From contig JAEVZY010000062.1 of the NCBI GenBank assembly GCA_023392035.1, positions 1-18,787 on the forward strand: 18,787 nucleotides of DNA, written 5' to 3'. Source of the DNA: Pseudomonadota bacterium. Lineage in GTDB: Bacteria > Pseudomonadota > Gammaproteobacteria > Burkholderiales > Burkholderiaceae_D. Below the pieces are notes generated by a model that searched no databases, was not told where the DNA came from, and was given only the letters and a program-made list of their open reading frames with translations. Below are positions 8,937-16,123 of the stretch, piece by piece (position 1 is the stretch's first letter; every line of letters starts with the position of its first letter). Both the position numbers and the translations under genes were made by a program.

Positions 8937-8944
8937 GCCGCGGG
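8935..8944. repeat. Left copy of the 10-bp direct repeat bracketing the toxin-antitoxin cassette
   Basis: GGGCCGCGGG, two bases beyond the toxin stop codon (8947-8949). An identical copy is at 9710-9719. It also marks the point where ligase-remnant homology ends. Confidence 0.5.
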
Positions 8945-8946
8945 AT

Positions 8947-9396
8947 TCAGCCGGCCTTGGCCAGCACCGCAGTCAAGTCGGGCGGTGTATAGATTCTCAG
9001 GGTGGCGTTGGTGTAGTCGCCGGGGTTCCTGGTCACGATACCGTCCGCGCCGCAAGCCGCTGCCGATTCATGAAGCACAGCATCTTCGAAGTCCTCGAAC
9101 AGTCCACTGGCCGCCTTGTCGATGACAGCGCGCGTGACCGGTGCGATATCAAAGATATTCAGCAAGGTCTTGATTGCAGCCCTGGATTCGATACGCGCTT
9201 GACGCGCGGATTTGCCCTGATGCTGAATGAAGTGCCGTTCGGTCAAGTAGGCGATGGTGGTGACTGTGGTTGCGCACAGCAAGCCGGACAGCCTCCCGGC
9301 CACAACTTGATCGAGCAGCGATGCCGACAGATGGACATGCGGTTCCCGGGCTTGCAAAACGTCGAGGACGATATTGGTATCAAAGAGAATCTTCAA
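8947..9396 (-). CDS. PIN-domain ribonuclease toxin (VapC-like)
   Basis: 149 residues. The PIN fold is indicated by MKILFDTNIVLDVL at the N-terminus (D6 expected metal ligand), an acidic E53 in YLTERHF, FEDFEDAVLHESAAA (D105) and the terminal VTRNPGDYTNA (D127). This resembles the PIN_3 branch of VapC-like toxins, which cut RNA in a magnesium-dependent way and arrest growth when free of antitoxin. Its ATG overlaps the TGA of the upstream antitoxin gene (9393-9396), the usual coupling of such pairs. The length is at the upper end of the range for VapC proteins. All expected acidic residues are present, so it looks intact. Confidence 0.88.
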   Translation of the reverse strand: MKILFDTNIVLDVLQAREPHVHLSASLLDQVVAGRLSGLLCATTVTTIAYLTERHFIQHQGKSARQARIESRAAIKTLLNIFDIAPVTRAVIDKAASGLFEDFEDAVLHESAAACGADGIVTRNPGDYTNATLRIYTPPDLTAVLAKAG

Positions 9397-9665
9397 CGAT
9401 ATTTCTCTTCGAGGTGATCCCTGTAGTGTTTCTCAAGGTCTTGGTCTGCCTCGCCGGTTCGCAACAGCCCGATCAATGAACGCGTCAATGGCGAGTATTC
9501 GCTGAACTGGTGGGCGGCTTGGGATTGATTTTTGTCCTCGATGCTGTCCAGTGCAGCGACAAAGTTTGCGAACATCTGGGAGACCGATGTTCCTGCCTTT
9601 TCGGCATGCTGCTTCGCATGTTCAATCAGCTTCTCGTCCAGGCGAAGCGTCAATTTCCGATCCAT
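9393..9665 (-). CDS. Antitoxin of the PIN toxin (ribbon-helix-helix-like, DUF6364-type)
   Basis: 90 residues from the ATG at 9665, which has AGGGGA 5 bases upstream; an upstream in-frame start at 9707 would lie inside the operator. The N-terminus MDRKLTLRLDEKLIEHAK followed by AEKAGTSVSQMFANFV has the beta-strand/helix/helix pattern of ribbon-helix-helix DNA-binding antitoxins and resembles the DUF6364 family by eye. The C-terminal half (YSPLTRSLIGLL, then LEKHYRDHLEEKYR) should bind and block the toxin. Such antitoxins repress their own operon, usually with toxin as co-repressor, and an inverted-repeat operator lies directly upstream. Confidence 0.85.
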   Translation of the reverse strand: MDRKLTLRLDEKLIEHAKQHAEKAGTSVSQMFANFVAALDSIEDKNQSQAAHQFSEYSPLTRSLIGLLRTGEADQDLEKHYRDHLEEKYR

Positions 9666-9675
9666 GGAAATCCCC

Positions 9676-9706
9676 TGACGTACAGTTTTCCTCAAACTAT
9701 ACGTCA
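9676..9706 (-). promoter_or_regulatory. Operator/promoter of the toxin-antitoxin operon
   Basis: Arms TGACGTACAGTTT (9676-9688) and AAACTATACGTCA (9694-9706) are inverted repeats with 12 of 13 matches and a 5-base spacer, ending 10 bases before the antitoxin start. On the minus strand a -35-like TTGACG (9707-9702) overlaps the distal arm, so a bound antitoxin would block polymerase. The -10 is not clear. Confidence 0.75.
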
Positions 9707-9709
9707 AGC

Positions 9710-9719
9710 GGGCCGCGGG
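9710..9719. repeat. Right copy of the 10-bp direct repeat bracketing the toxin-antitoxin cassette
   Basis: GGGCCGCGGG, three bases outside the operator and 9 bases from the ligase stop codon. It is identical to 8935-8944. Together the two copies enclose exactly the operator, antitoxin and toxin. Confidence 0.5.
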
Positions 9720-9728
9720 CTCAACATG

Positions 9729-10979
9729 TCAGTCGTATTTCCGCTGATCCTCGATCACCTTCCCATCATTCGGCAAGCTGCCCGGCTCGACAAAGCGCAC
9801 ATCGCCGCGCAGCTTGGTCAGCTCGCGGATGCTTGCAACCAAGGCAGTCTGCAAGGCCTCACCGTGCGATGAGGTTTCGCAGACCAGGGTCATTTCATCG
9901 TTGCCCATGGCGCCGCTGATCACCAGCCGCGCCCGCAAGACTTCCGGATGGCGGCGCTGGATGTCGGCCACTTGCGAGGGATGCACGAACATCGCGCGCA
10001 CCTTGGCGGTCTGGTCGGCCCGGCCCAGCCAGCCGCGGATGCGGGTGTTGGTCCGGCCGCAAGGCGAAATCCCGGGCAGCACCGCCGACAAGTCGCCGGT
10101 GGCAAAGCGCAGCAAGGGGTAATCCGGATTGAAGCAGGTGACCAGCACCTCGCCGACTTCGCCTTCGGCCACTGGCTCGCCGGTGCCGGGCCGCACGATT
10201 TCCAACAAAATCGCTTCATCCAGCACCATGCCGGGATGGACTTCCCCATCGCTCATGGTTTCGTAGGCGATATTGCCGACATCGGCCGCGCCATAGGTTT
10301 GCAGCACGCGCGGCACGCCATGCTCCTGCAACCACTTGCGCAAGCTGGGCGGCAAGGCCTCGGCGCCGACCAGCGCGCTTTGCAGGCTGCCGATGTCGGC
10401 CCCCATTTCCAGCGCTTTCTCGACGATGATCTTGAGGAAGGACGGCGTGCCGGCATACACCTGGCTGCGCAACTGGCTGGCCGCCTGCACCTGCATCTCG
10501 GTCTGGCCGATGCCGGCCGGCAGCACCGGGCAGCCCAGTTTCTTCGCTCCGCCTTCCACCATGAAGGCGGCCGGCGTGAAGTGGTAGGAAAAGCAGTTCT
10601 GGATCAGTTCGCCGCCGCGCAAGCCCAGCGCGTAAAACGGCCGGGCGTAGCGCCACCAGTCGTCGCCATGCGCTTCCGGATCGAAGATGGGACCGGGCGA
10701 CATGAAGAAGCGCGCCAGATGGCGCGCCGGCGTGGCATTCAAAGCGCCGAAGGGCGGCGCCGCCTGCTGCAGGCTTTTCAGTTCCGACTTGCGCGTGACC
10801 GGCAATTGCGACAGAGCCAGCCGGCTGTCCACCTCTTCCGCGATCACGCCCGCCAGGCGCGCATCCCAGCCGGGCGCGCTGCGGGCGCGCGCTACCAGCG
10901 CCGGCAGCGCGGCCAACATGGCCTTCTCGCGCTCGGCCGGGTCGCGCGTTTCCAGGAGGTCGAAATGTTGGCCATGCAT
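9729..10979 (-). CDS. PaaK-like acyl/aryl-CoA ligase with a non-canonical phosphate loop
   Basis: 416 residues from the ATG at 10979 (GAGGAG 6 bases upstream; an earlier TTG at 11000 is less likely). The whole length follows phenylacetate-CoA ligases: FSYHFTPAAF (130-139), AGIGQTEMQVQ (155-165), AGTPSFLK (176-183), QTYGAADVGN (227-236), RFATGD (291-296), GWLGRADQTAKVR (316-328) and a C-terminal GSLPNDGKVIEDQR with K407 as the probable adenylation lysine. At the usual Ser/Thr/Gly-rich ATP loop it instead has MSPGPIFDP (93-101). The family makes acyl-adenylates and then CoA thioesters of aromatic acids. It follows livF by 17 bases and is the last gene of the transporter operon, so it probably activates the imported acid. 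The altered loop could mean changed nucleotide handling or loss of the first half-reaction. Confidence 0.85.
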   Translation of the reverse strand: MHGQHFDLLETRDPAEREKAMLAALPALVARARSAPGWDARLAGVIAEEVDSRLALSQLPVTRKSELKSLQQAAPPFGALNATPARHLARFFMSPGPIFDPEAHGDDWWRYARPFYALGLRGGELIQNCFSYHFTPAAFMVEGGAKKLGCPVLPAGIGQTEMQVQAASQLRSQVYAGTPSFLKIIVEKALEMGADIGSLQSALVGAEALPPSLRKWLQEHGVPRVLQTYGAADVGNIAYETMSDGEVHPGMVLDEAILLEIVRPGTGEPVAEGEVGEVLVTCFNPDYPLLRFATGDLSAVLPGISPCGRTNTRIRGWLGRADQTAKVRAMFVHPSQVADIQRRHPEVLRARLVISGAMGNDEMTLVCETSSHGEALQTALVASIRELTKLRGDVRFVEPGSLPNDGKVIEDQRKYD

Positions 10980-10996
10980 GGTGCGCTCCTCAATCC

Positions 10997-11830
10997 TCAA
11001 GCCAGCCAGCGCTTGCGGCGCCGATAGAACTTCATCTCGCGAAAACTCTTGCGGCCGGCCGCCGACATGCCGAGATAAAACTCCTTCACGTCTTCATTAC
11101 TGGCCAGCTCGGCGGCCTCGCCTTCCATCACCACCCGCCCGTTTTCCAGGATGTAGCCGAAGTCGGAATAGCGCAGCGCCACCGTGGTGTTCTGCTCGGC
11201 CAGCAGGAAGGACACCTGCTCCTTGCGGTTCAGGTCCTTGACGATCTCGAAAATCTCTTCGACGATCTGCGGCGCCAGGCCCATCGAAGGCTCGTCCAGC
11301 AAGATCATTTCCGGCTTGGCCATCAGGGCGCGGCCGATGGCGCACATCTGCTGCTCGCCGCCGGAGGTATAGCCGGCCTGCGAACTTCGCCTGTGCTTCA
11401 GGCGCGGAAAATAGTCATAGACCATTTCCAGCGCCGCCTTCAGTTCGGCACGCGAACCGCGCCGGGTGTAGGCGCCGGTCAAGAGATTCTCTTCCACCGT
11501 CAGGTGGGCAAAGCAGTGCCGGCCTTCCATCACCTGCGACAAGCCGCGCTTGACCAGTTCGCTGGGGGTGAGCTGGTCGATGCGCGTGCCCTGGAATTCA
11601 ATGCTGCCCTTGGTGACTTCGCCGCGCTCACCGCGCAAGAGGGTGGAAATGGCCTTGAGCGTGGTCGATTTGCCGGCGCCATTGCCGCCCATCAGCGCCA
11701 CGATTTTCCCGGCCGGCACCTTGAGCGAAACGCCCTTGAGCACCAGGATCACATGGTCGTAGATCACTTCGATGTTGTTGACCGCCAGCGCGGGCGATTC
11801 GGCAGGCAGGGATGCAGGCAGGGCGCTCAT
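10997..11830 (-). CDS. livF: HAAT-family ABC transporter ATPase (LivF-type)
   Basis: 277 residues. Walker A is GGNGAGKST (48-56), the signature is SGGEQ (156-160) in YTSGGEQQM, and Walker B is MILLDE (175-180) with catalytic E180; LAEQNT follows as the switch region. QVMEGRHCFAHLTVEENL (99-116) is typical of LivF. It powers import together with LivG, LivH and LivM at the inner membrane. A C-terminal tail FREMKFYRRRKRWLA extends past the usual LivF end and is strongly basic. The ribosome site is weak (AAAGAG). Its start is 93 bases after the binding-protein stop, across a strong hairpin, so its translation is probably lower than that of the binding protein. Confidence 0.92.
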   Translation of the reverse strand: MSALPASLPAESPALAVNNIEVIYDHVILVLKGVSLKVPAGKIVALMGGNGAGKSTTLKAISTLLRGERGEVTKGSIEFQGTRIDQLTPSELVKRGLSQVMEGRHCFAHLTVEENLLTGAYTRRGSRAELKAALEMVYDYFPRLKHRRSSQAGYTSGGEQQMCAIGRALMAKPEMILLDEPSMGLAPQIVEEIFEIVKDLNRKEQVSFLLAEQNTTVALRYSDFGYILENGRVVMEGEAAELASNEDVKEFYLGMSAAGRKSFREMKFYRRRKRWLA

Positions 11831-11855
11831 GTTGCACTCTTTGCAGGTTGCGGGA

Positions 11856-11891
11856 AGGTGATGCGCGCATTGGGGACCGCGCGCATCACCT
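11856..11891 (-). promoter_or_regulatory. Strong intercistronic hairpin between binding-protein gene and livF
   Basis: AGGTGATGCGCGC (11856-11868) and GCGCGCATCACCT (11879-11891) are perfect 13-bp inverted repeats around a 10-base loop. No T-run follows on the minus strand, so it is not a typical terminator. It should protect the 3' end of the binding-protein message and lower livF and ligase output, giving the excess of binding protein such systems need. A protein-binding site is the alternative. Confidence 0.7.
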
Positions 11892-11923
11892 GCTCATTGG
11901 CGGCTGACTCGGAGCGTGCCGGA

Positions 11924-13237
11924 TCAGGCTCCGCCGCTGGCACAAGCCGGCGTGATCTTTTTCTCGGCCGCGTACTTGGCCGAGGAATCCGCGATCAGCT
12001 TCTTCAGCAAGGCCTGGTCGCCGACCACCCAGTTGGGCGTGACCGCCACCCACTTCGTGCCATTCCATTGCTGTACCTTGACCGCTTGCGAGCCTTCATG
12101 GTCTTCGCAGGAAGTCTTTACCGGCGGGAACATGTTCTCCGCGCCCAGCGCCTTCTGGCGCTTGGCGTCGATGTTCAGGTTCTCCAGGCCCCAGCGCACC
12201 TGTTCGCCGGTCATGACCTTGCCCTTGCCGAATTTTTCCTGGGCGTTGCGTATGCCTTCCACCCACAGCATGGCCGCGGTCACGCCACGCATGTGATAGA
12301 CCGAGCCGACCCGGGTCTTGTCGTCCAGGTTGCCCTTGCCGGCGTCATAGACTTTCTTGCGGATGTCATCCAGCACCGGGAAGTTGCCGGGCGTGGTGAA
12401 GGTCATCGAGGTGTAGCCCTTGGCGGCATCGCCGGCCGGAATCGTGTCTTCCTCGGAACCGGCCCACCACACGCCCAGCATCTTTTCGCGCGGGAAGCCA
12501 TTGCGCTGCGCGGTCTTCAGGGCCACCGCGTTCATCACGCCCCAGCCCCAGAGAATCACGAAGTCCGGCTTGGCCTGGCGGATCTGCAGCCATTGCGACT
12601 GCTGCTCATTGCCGGGATGGGCGACCGGAATCTTGATCAGCTCGAAGCCATATTGCTTGGCTTGCTCTTCCAGCACCGGCAAGGGTTCCTTGCCGAAGGC
12701 CGAGTCGTGATACAGGTGGACGATCTTCTTGCCCTTCAATTTGTCCATGCCGCCGGACTTGTCGCCCAGGTACTTGATCATGCCCGCGGCCTGGCTCCAG
12801 TAGCTGGAAATCAGCGGGAAGACATAGGGGAAGACCTTGCCGTTGTGGGCGTCCGAGCGGCCATAGCCCATGGTGGTGAGCGGAATCTTGTCGGTGCTCA
12901 CGCGATCGAGGATGCCGTAGGCGATGCCGGTGGAGAGCGGTTCCACCAGGGTGGCGCCGCCGTTGCGGGTCTTCAGGCGCTCATAGCATTCCACCCCGCG
13001 CGAGGCGTTGTATTCGGTTTCGCATTCTTCCCAGGACAGCTTGACGCCGTTGATGCCGCCATTGGCGTTGACCAGGTTGAAGTAGTCGATCACGCCGCCG
13101 AAGAAGCCGGAGCCGCCGGCCGCATAGGGGCCGACCCGATAGGACAGCAAGGGCATGTACTGTTGCGCCTGCGCCATGGCCGTGCCGGCGATGGCCAGCA
13201 GGCTTGCGCCCAATACCAATGACTTGATGAATTTCAT
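11924..13237 (-). CDS. Periplasmic substrate-binding protein of the HAAT ABC importer
   Basis: 437 residues. A signal peptide is clear: MKFIKSLVLGASLLAIAG, with cleavage expected after AMA (residue 22). The mature protein is a type I periplasmic binding fold: an N-terminal ligand region with GGINGVKLSW and CYERL, the domain KGKKIVHLYHDSAFGKE (about 169-185) and DFVILWGWGVMNAVALK (about 227-243). GAGGA ahead of the ATG gives a strong ribosome site. It is longer than classical LivJ/LivK (about 345-370 mature residues) and begins the mature chain with YMPLLSYRVGPYAAGG, which is not the usual amino-acid-binding start. An aromatic or fatty carboxylate is a likelier ligand given the ligases around it, but that is inference. 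Confidence 0.9.
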   Translation of the reverse strand: MKFIKSLVLGASLLAIAGTAMAQAQQYMPLLSYRVGPYAAGGSGFFGGVIDYFNLVNANGGINGVKLSWEECETEYNASRGVECYERLKTRNGGATLVEPLSTGIAYGILDRVSTDKIPLTTMGYGRSDAHNGKVFPYVFPLISSYWSQAAGMIKYLGDKSGGMDKLKGKKIVHLYHDSAFGKEPLPVLEEQAKQYGFELIKIPVAHPGNEQQSQWLQIRQAKPDFVILWGWGVMNAVALKTAQRNGFPREKMLGVWWAGSEEDTIPAGDAAKGYTSMTFTTPGNFPVLDDIRKKVYDAGKGNLDDKTRVGSVYHMRGVTAAMLWVEGIRNAQEKFGKGKVMTGEQVRWGLENLNIDAKRQKALGAENMFPPVKTSCEDHEGSQAVKVQQWNGTKWVAVTPNWVVGDQALLKKLIADSSAKYAAEKKITPACASGGA

Positions 13238-13281
13238 GGGTGTCTCCTCTTGTGGACTTGCATGGATTCAAAACCGCGGGC

Positions 13282-14340
13282 TCAGTGCGGGAACGGCCAC
13301 AACCGCAATTTTTCCTTGGCGATCTGCCATAGCCGGGCCAGCCCGTGGGGCTCGACGATCAGGAAGAAAACGATGAGGGCGCCAAACACCATCAACTCAA
13401 GATTGGAGGCCACCGAAGTGGGCAGCGACAGCGCATGGGCGAACATGTTGAGCCAGATCGGCAGCAGCACGATGAAGGCAGCGCCCAGGAAAGACCCGAG
13501 GATGGAGCCGACCCCGCCGATGATGATCATGAACAGGATGCGGAAGGACAGGTCGATGTTGTAGGCCTCCGGCTCCACCGTGCCCAGGTAGGCGTAGGCG
13601 TAGAGCGCGCCGGCCACGCCGCAGTAGAAAGAGCTGATGGCAAAGGCCAGCAGCTTGGTGCGCATCAGGCGCACGCCTATCACTTCTGCCGCCACGTCCA
13701 TGTCGCGCACCGCCATCCATGAGCGGCCGACATTGGAGCGCACCATGTTCTTGGCCAGCAGCGCCATGACCGACACGATGCACAGCACCACCAGGTATTT
13801 CTCCACCGGCTCATTGAAGAGAGTGCCGAAGATGACGATGGGCTGGGCCGTGATCACGCCCGAGCTGCTGTGATTGGTCAGCCAGGGAATCTTGGTCAGG
13901 CACCAGACCACGAAGAATTGCGTCGCCAGCGTGGCCGCCGCCAGGTAGAAGCCGCGGATGCGCAGGGAGGGCAGGCCGAAGGCGATCCCCACCAGCGCCG
14001 CCGCCAGCCCGCCCAATATGAAGGCCAGCAGCACCGGCATGCCCGGGATGCGCAGCACGAAGTTGTAGGAAGCGAAGGCGCCCACCGCCATGAAGGCTGC
14101 GGTACCCAGCGACAATTGCCCGGCATAGCCGGTCAGGATGTTCAAGCCGATTGCCGCCAGCGAAAAGATCAAAAACGGAATCAGGATCGCGGAAAAGGCA
14201 TAGGGCGAGGCCAACAGCGGCGTGGCGACAAAGGCCAGCACCAGCAAGAGCGCCATCGCCACCCGGTCCTGGCGGATCGGGAAGATCTGGCTGTCGGCCT
14301 GGTAGGTGGTCTTGAACTGGCCGGCTTCACGATAGAGCAT
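13282..14340 (-). CDS. livM: HAAT-family ABC transporter permease (LivM-type)
   Basis: 352 residues with about 8-10 hydrophobic segments, preceded by an N-terminal tail of about 27 polar residues. LivM hallmarks are GLNILTGYAGQLSLG (65-79) and the cytoplasmic loop AVRDMDVAAEVIGV (210-223), which contacts the ATPases. It forms the inner-membrane channel with LivH. The ATG lies 12 bases after the livH stop with GGAGAGG just upstream. It ends 44 bases before the binding-protein gene. I see no truncation or missing motif. Confidence 0.93.
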   Translation of the reverse strand: MLYREAGQFKTTYQADSQIFPIRQDRVAMALLLVLAFVATPLLASPYAFSAILIPFLIFSLAAIGLNILTGYAGQLSLGTAAFMAVGAFASYNFVLRIPGMPVLLAFILGGLAAALVGIAFGLPSLRIRGFYLAAATLATQFFVVWCLTKIPWLTNHSSSGVITAQPIVIFGTLFNEPVEKYLVVLCIVSVMALLAKNMVRSNVGRSWMAVRDMDVAAEVIGVRLMRTKLLAFAISSFYCGVAGALYAYAYLGTVEPEAYNIDLSFRILFMIIIGGVGSILGSFLGAAFIVLLPIWLNMFAHALSLPTSVASNLELMVFGALIVFFLIVEPHGLARLWQIAKEKLRLWPFPH

Positions 14341-14352
14341 TCAAACCTCTCC

Positions 14353-15249
14353 TCAGATGCGGCGGATGATCTTTTCGCCGAACAGGCCTTCCGGCCGGAT
14401 CAACAGGAACAGCAGTGCCAGCACATAGGGGAACCAGCCTTCCAGGCCGCCGCCCAGCGCCGGACCCAGATAGACTTCGGCCAGCTTCTCGCTGGAGCCG
14501 ATGATCAGGCCGCCGAGGATCGCGCCCGGCACCGAAGTGAAACCGCCCAGGATAAGCACCGGAAAGGCTTTCAGCGCGACGAAGGTGAGCGAGAACTGCA
14601 CGCCATTGCGCGCGCCCCACAGCATGCCGGCCACCAGCGCCACGAATCCCGCCACCGACCAGACGATGGCCCAGATGTGTTGCAGCGGAATCCCCACCGC
14701 CAGCGCCGCCTGGTGATCGTCCGCCACCGCGCGCAGCGCGCGGCCGATCTTGGTGGAAGAAAAGAACAGTGCCAGCCCGGCCACCAGCACGGCGCAGATG
14801 CCGGCCGAGATCAAATCGAATTGCGAGACGGCGATATTGAAGCGGTCCAACAGCGCCGCCAGCGGCACGTCTTCTATGCCCAGGTCCAGGCGCTGCACGG
14901 TGGAACCCCACAGCAGTTGCGCCAGGCCCTCGATGAAAAAGGTGAGGCCGATGGTGGCCATGAAGAGCGTGATTTCCGGCTGGTTCACGAGCGGGCGCAA
15001 GACCAGGCGCTCGGTGGCCAGGGCCAGCACGATCATCACCGCGATGGTGGCCGGCGCCGCCAGCCAGAGCGAGAGGCCGGCATGGTTGACCAGCGAGGCG
15101 CAGGTGAGGGCGGCGAAAAACACCATCGCGCCCTGCGCGAAATTGAACACGCCGGAAGCCTTGTAGATCAGCACGAAACCCAGCGCCACCAGCGCATACA
15201 TCACGCCGGAAAGCAGGCCGCCGATCAGTACTTCGAAAAAGAAACTCAT
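14353..15249 (-). CDS. livH: HAAT-family ABC transporter permease (LivH-type)
   Basis: 298 residues, the normal LivH length, with about eight hydrophobic segments. Family motifs are GVFNFAQGAM (33-42) near the N-terminus and RAVADDHQAALAVGIP (173-188), the ATPase-coupling loop, followed by LKAFPVLILGGFTSVPGAI. It is the membrane partner of LivM. GAGGGA stands about 8 bases before the ATG. The gene begins 49 bases after the livG stop in the same operon. The specificity cannot be judged from the permease sequence. Confidence 0.93.
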   Translation of the reverse strand: MSFFFEVLIGGLLSGVMYALVALGFVLIYKASGVFNFAQGAMVFFAALTCASLVNHAGLSLWLAAPATIAVMIVLALATERLVLRPLVNQPEITLFMATIGLTFFIEGLAQLLWGSTVQRLDLGIEDVPLAALLDRFNIAVSQFDLISAGICAVLVAGLALFFSSTKIGRALRAVADDHQAALAVGIPLQHIWAIVWSVAGFVALVAGMLWGARNGVQFSLTFVALKAFPVLILGGFTSVPGAILGGLIIGSSEKLAEVYLGPALGGGLEGWFPYVLALLFLLIRPEGLFGEKIIRRI

Positions 15250-15298
15250 TGCGCGAATCCCTCTGCTTCAAAGCCGACGAACATTCACTGAAAACGAA

Positions 15299-16123
15299 TC
15301 AATGTGCAACGCCAAGGTAGGCGTTGATCACTTCCTGATTGGCCCGCACTTCATCCGGCGTGCCGTCGCCGATCTTGCGGCCATAGTCCAGCACCACCAC
15401 GCGGTCGGAGATGTCCATCACCACCCCCATGTCATGCTCGATCAGCACGATGGTGGTGCCGAACTGTTCATTGACGTCCAGGATGAAGCGGCACATGTCC
15501 TGCTTTTCTTCCACGTTCATGCCGGCCATGGGTTCGTCCAGCAGCAGAATCTTCGGCTGCGCCGCCAAGGCCCGGCCCAGCTCCACCCGCTTTTGCAAGC
15601 CATAGGGCAGGCGCCCCACCGGCGTCTTGCGGATGTGCTGGATCTCGAGGAAGTCGATGATCTTTTCCACTTCGCGCCGGTGCGCCAGTTCTTCGCGCTG
15701 GGCCGGTCCCCAGTACAGCGCCTGCAACAGGAAGTTGGAGCGAATCTTGAGATTGCGCCCGGTCATGATGTTGTCCAGCACCGTCATGCCCTTGAACAGC
15801 GCAATGTTCTGGAAGGTGCGGGCAATGCCGGCCTTGGCCGCGTAATAGGGATTCATGCCGTGTCGCGCATGGCCGAACAGGCGGATCGTTCCCTGCTGCG
15901 GCCGGTACACGCCATTGATCACGTTCAGCATCGAACTTTTGCCGGCGCCATTGGGGCCGATGATGGCGCGGATCTCATGCTCGCGCACGTCGAAGGAAAT
16001 GTCGGTCAGCGCCTTCACCCCGCCAAAGCCGAGCGAGATGTTTTCCAGGCTCAGCACCACTTCGCCGATGTCGCGCCGGCCCACGGAATCGAATTGCGCC
16101 TCTTCTGTCAGCACCGCGCTCAT
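15299..16123 (-). CDS. livG: HAAT-family ABC transporter ATPase (LivG-type)
   Basis: 274 residues. Walker A is GPNGAGKS (56-63), the Q-loop glutamine is Q105 in ARTFQN, the signature is the LivG-style LPYGLQKRVEL (172-182), Walker B is KILLLDEP (191-198) with E197, and the switch histidine is H230. The typical LivG insert with long helices lies between about 120 and 160. About 20 extra residues precede the first strand. Its ATG overlaps the stop of the upstream acyl-CoA synthetase gene (ATGA at 16123), so translation of the ATPase is coupled to that of the ligase. This coupling is the best direct evidence that ligase and transporter work as one system. Confidence 0.94.
   Translation of the reverse strand: MSAVLTEEAQFDSVGRRDIGEVVLSLENISLGFGGVKALTDISFDVREHEIRAIIGPNGAGKSSMLNVINGVYRPQQGTIRLFGHARHGMNPYYAAKAGIARTFQNIALFKGMTVLDNIMTGRNLKIRSNFLLQALYWGPAQREELAHRREVEKIIDFLEIQHIRKTPVGRLPYGLQKRVELGRALAAQPKILLLDEPMAGMNVEEKQDMCRFILDVNEQFGTTIVLIEHDMGVVMDISDRVVVLDYGRKIGDGTPDEVRANQEVINAYLGVAH

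Noticed and set aside
8777..9055. Minus-strand open frame (92 codons) overlapping the toxin end and containing ligase-like residues
   Set aside because: It is a chance join: its middle is the out-of-frame part of the ligase remnant and its start is the toxin gene read in another frame.
11393..13222. Long + strand open frame (609 codons) opposite livF and the binding-protein gene
   Set aside because: It lies antisense to two clearly identified genes. Such frames are common in high-GC DNA because stop codons are rare on the opposite strand.
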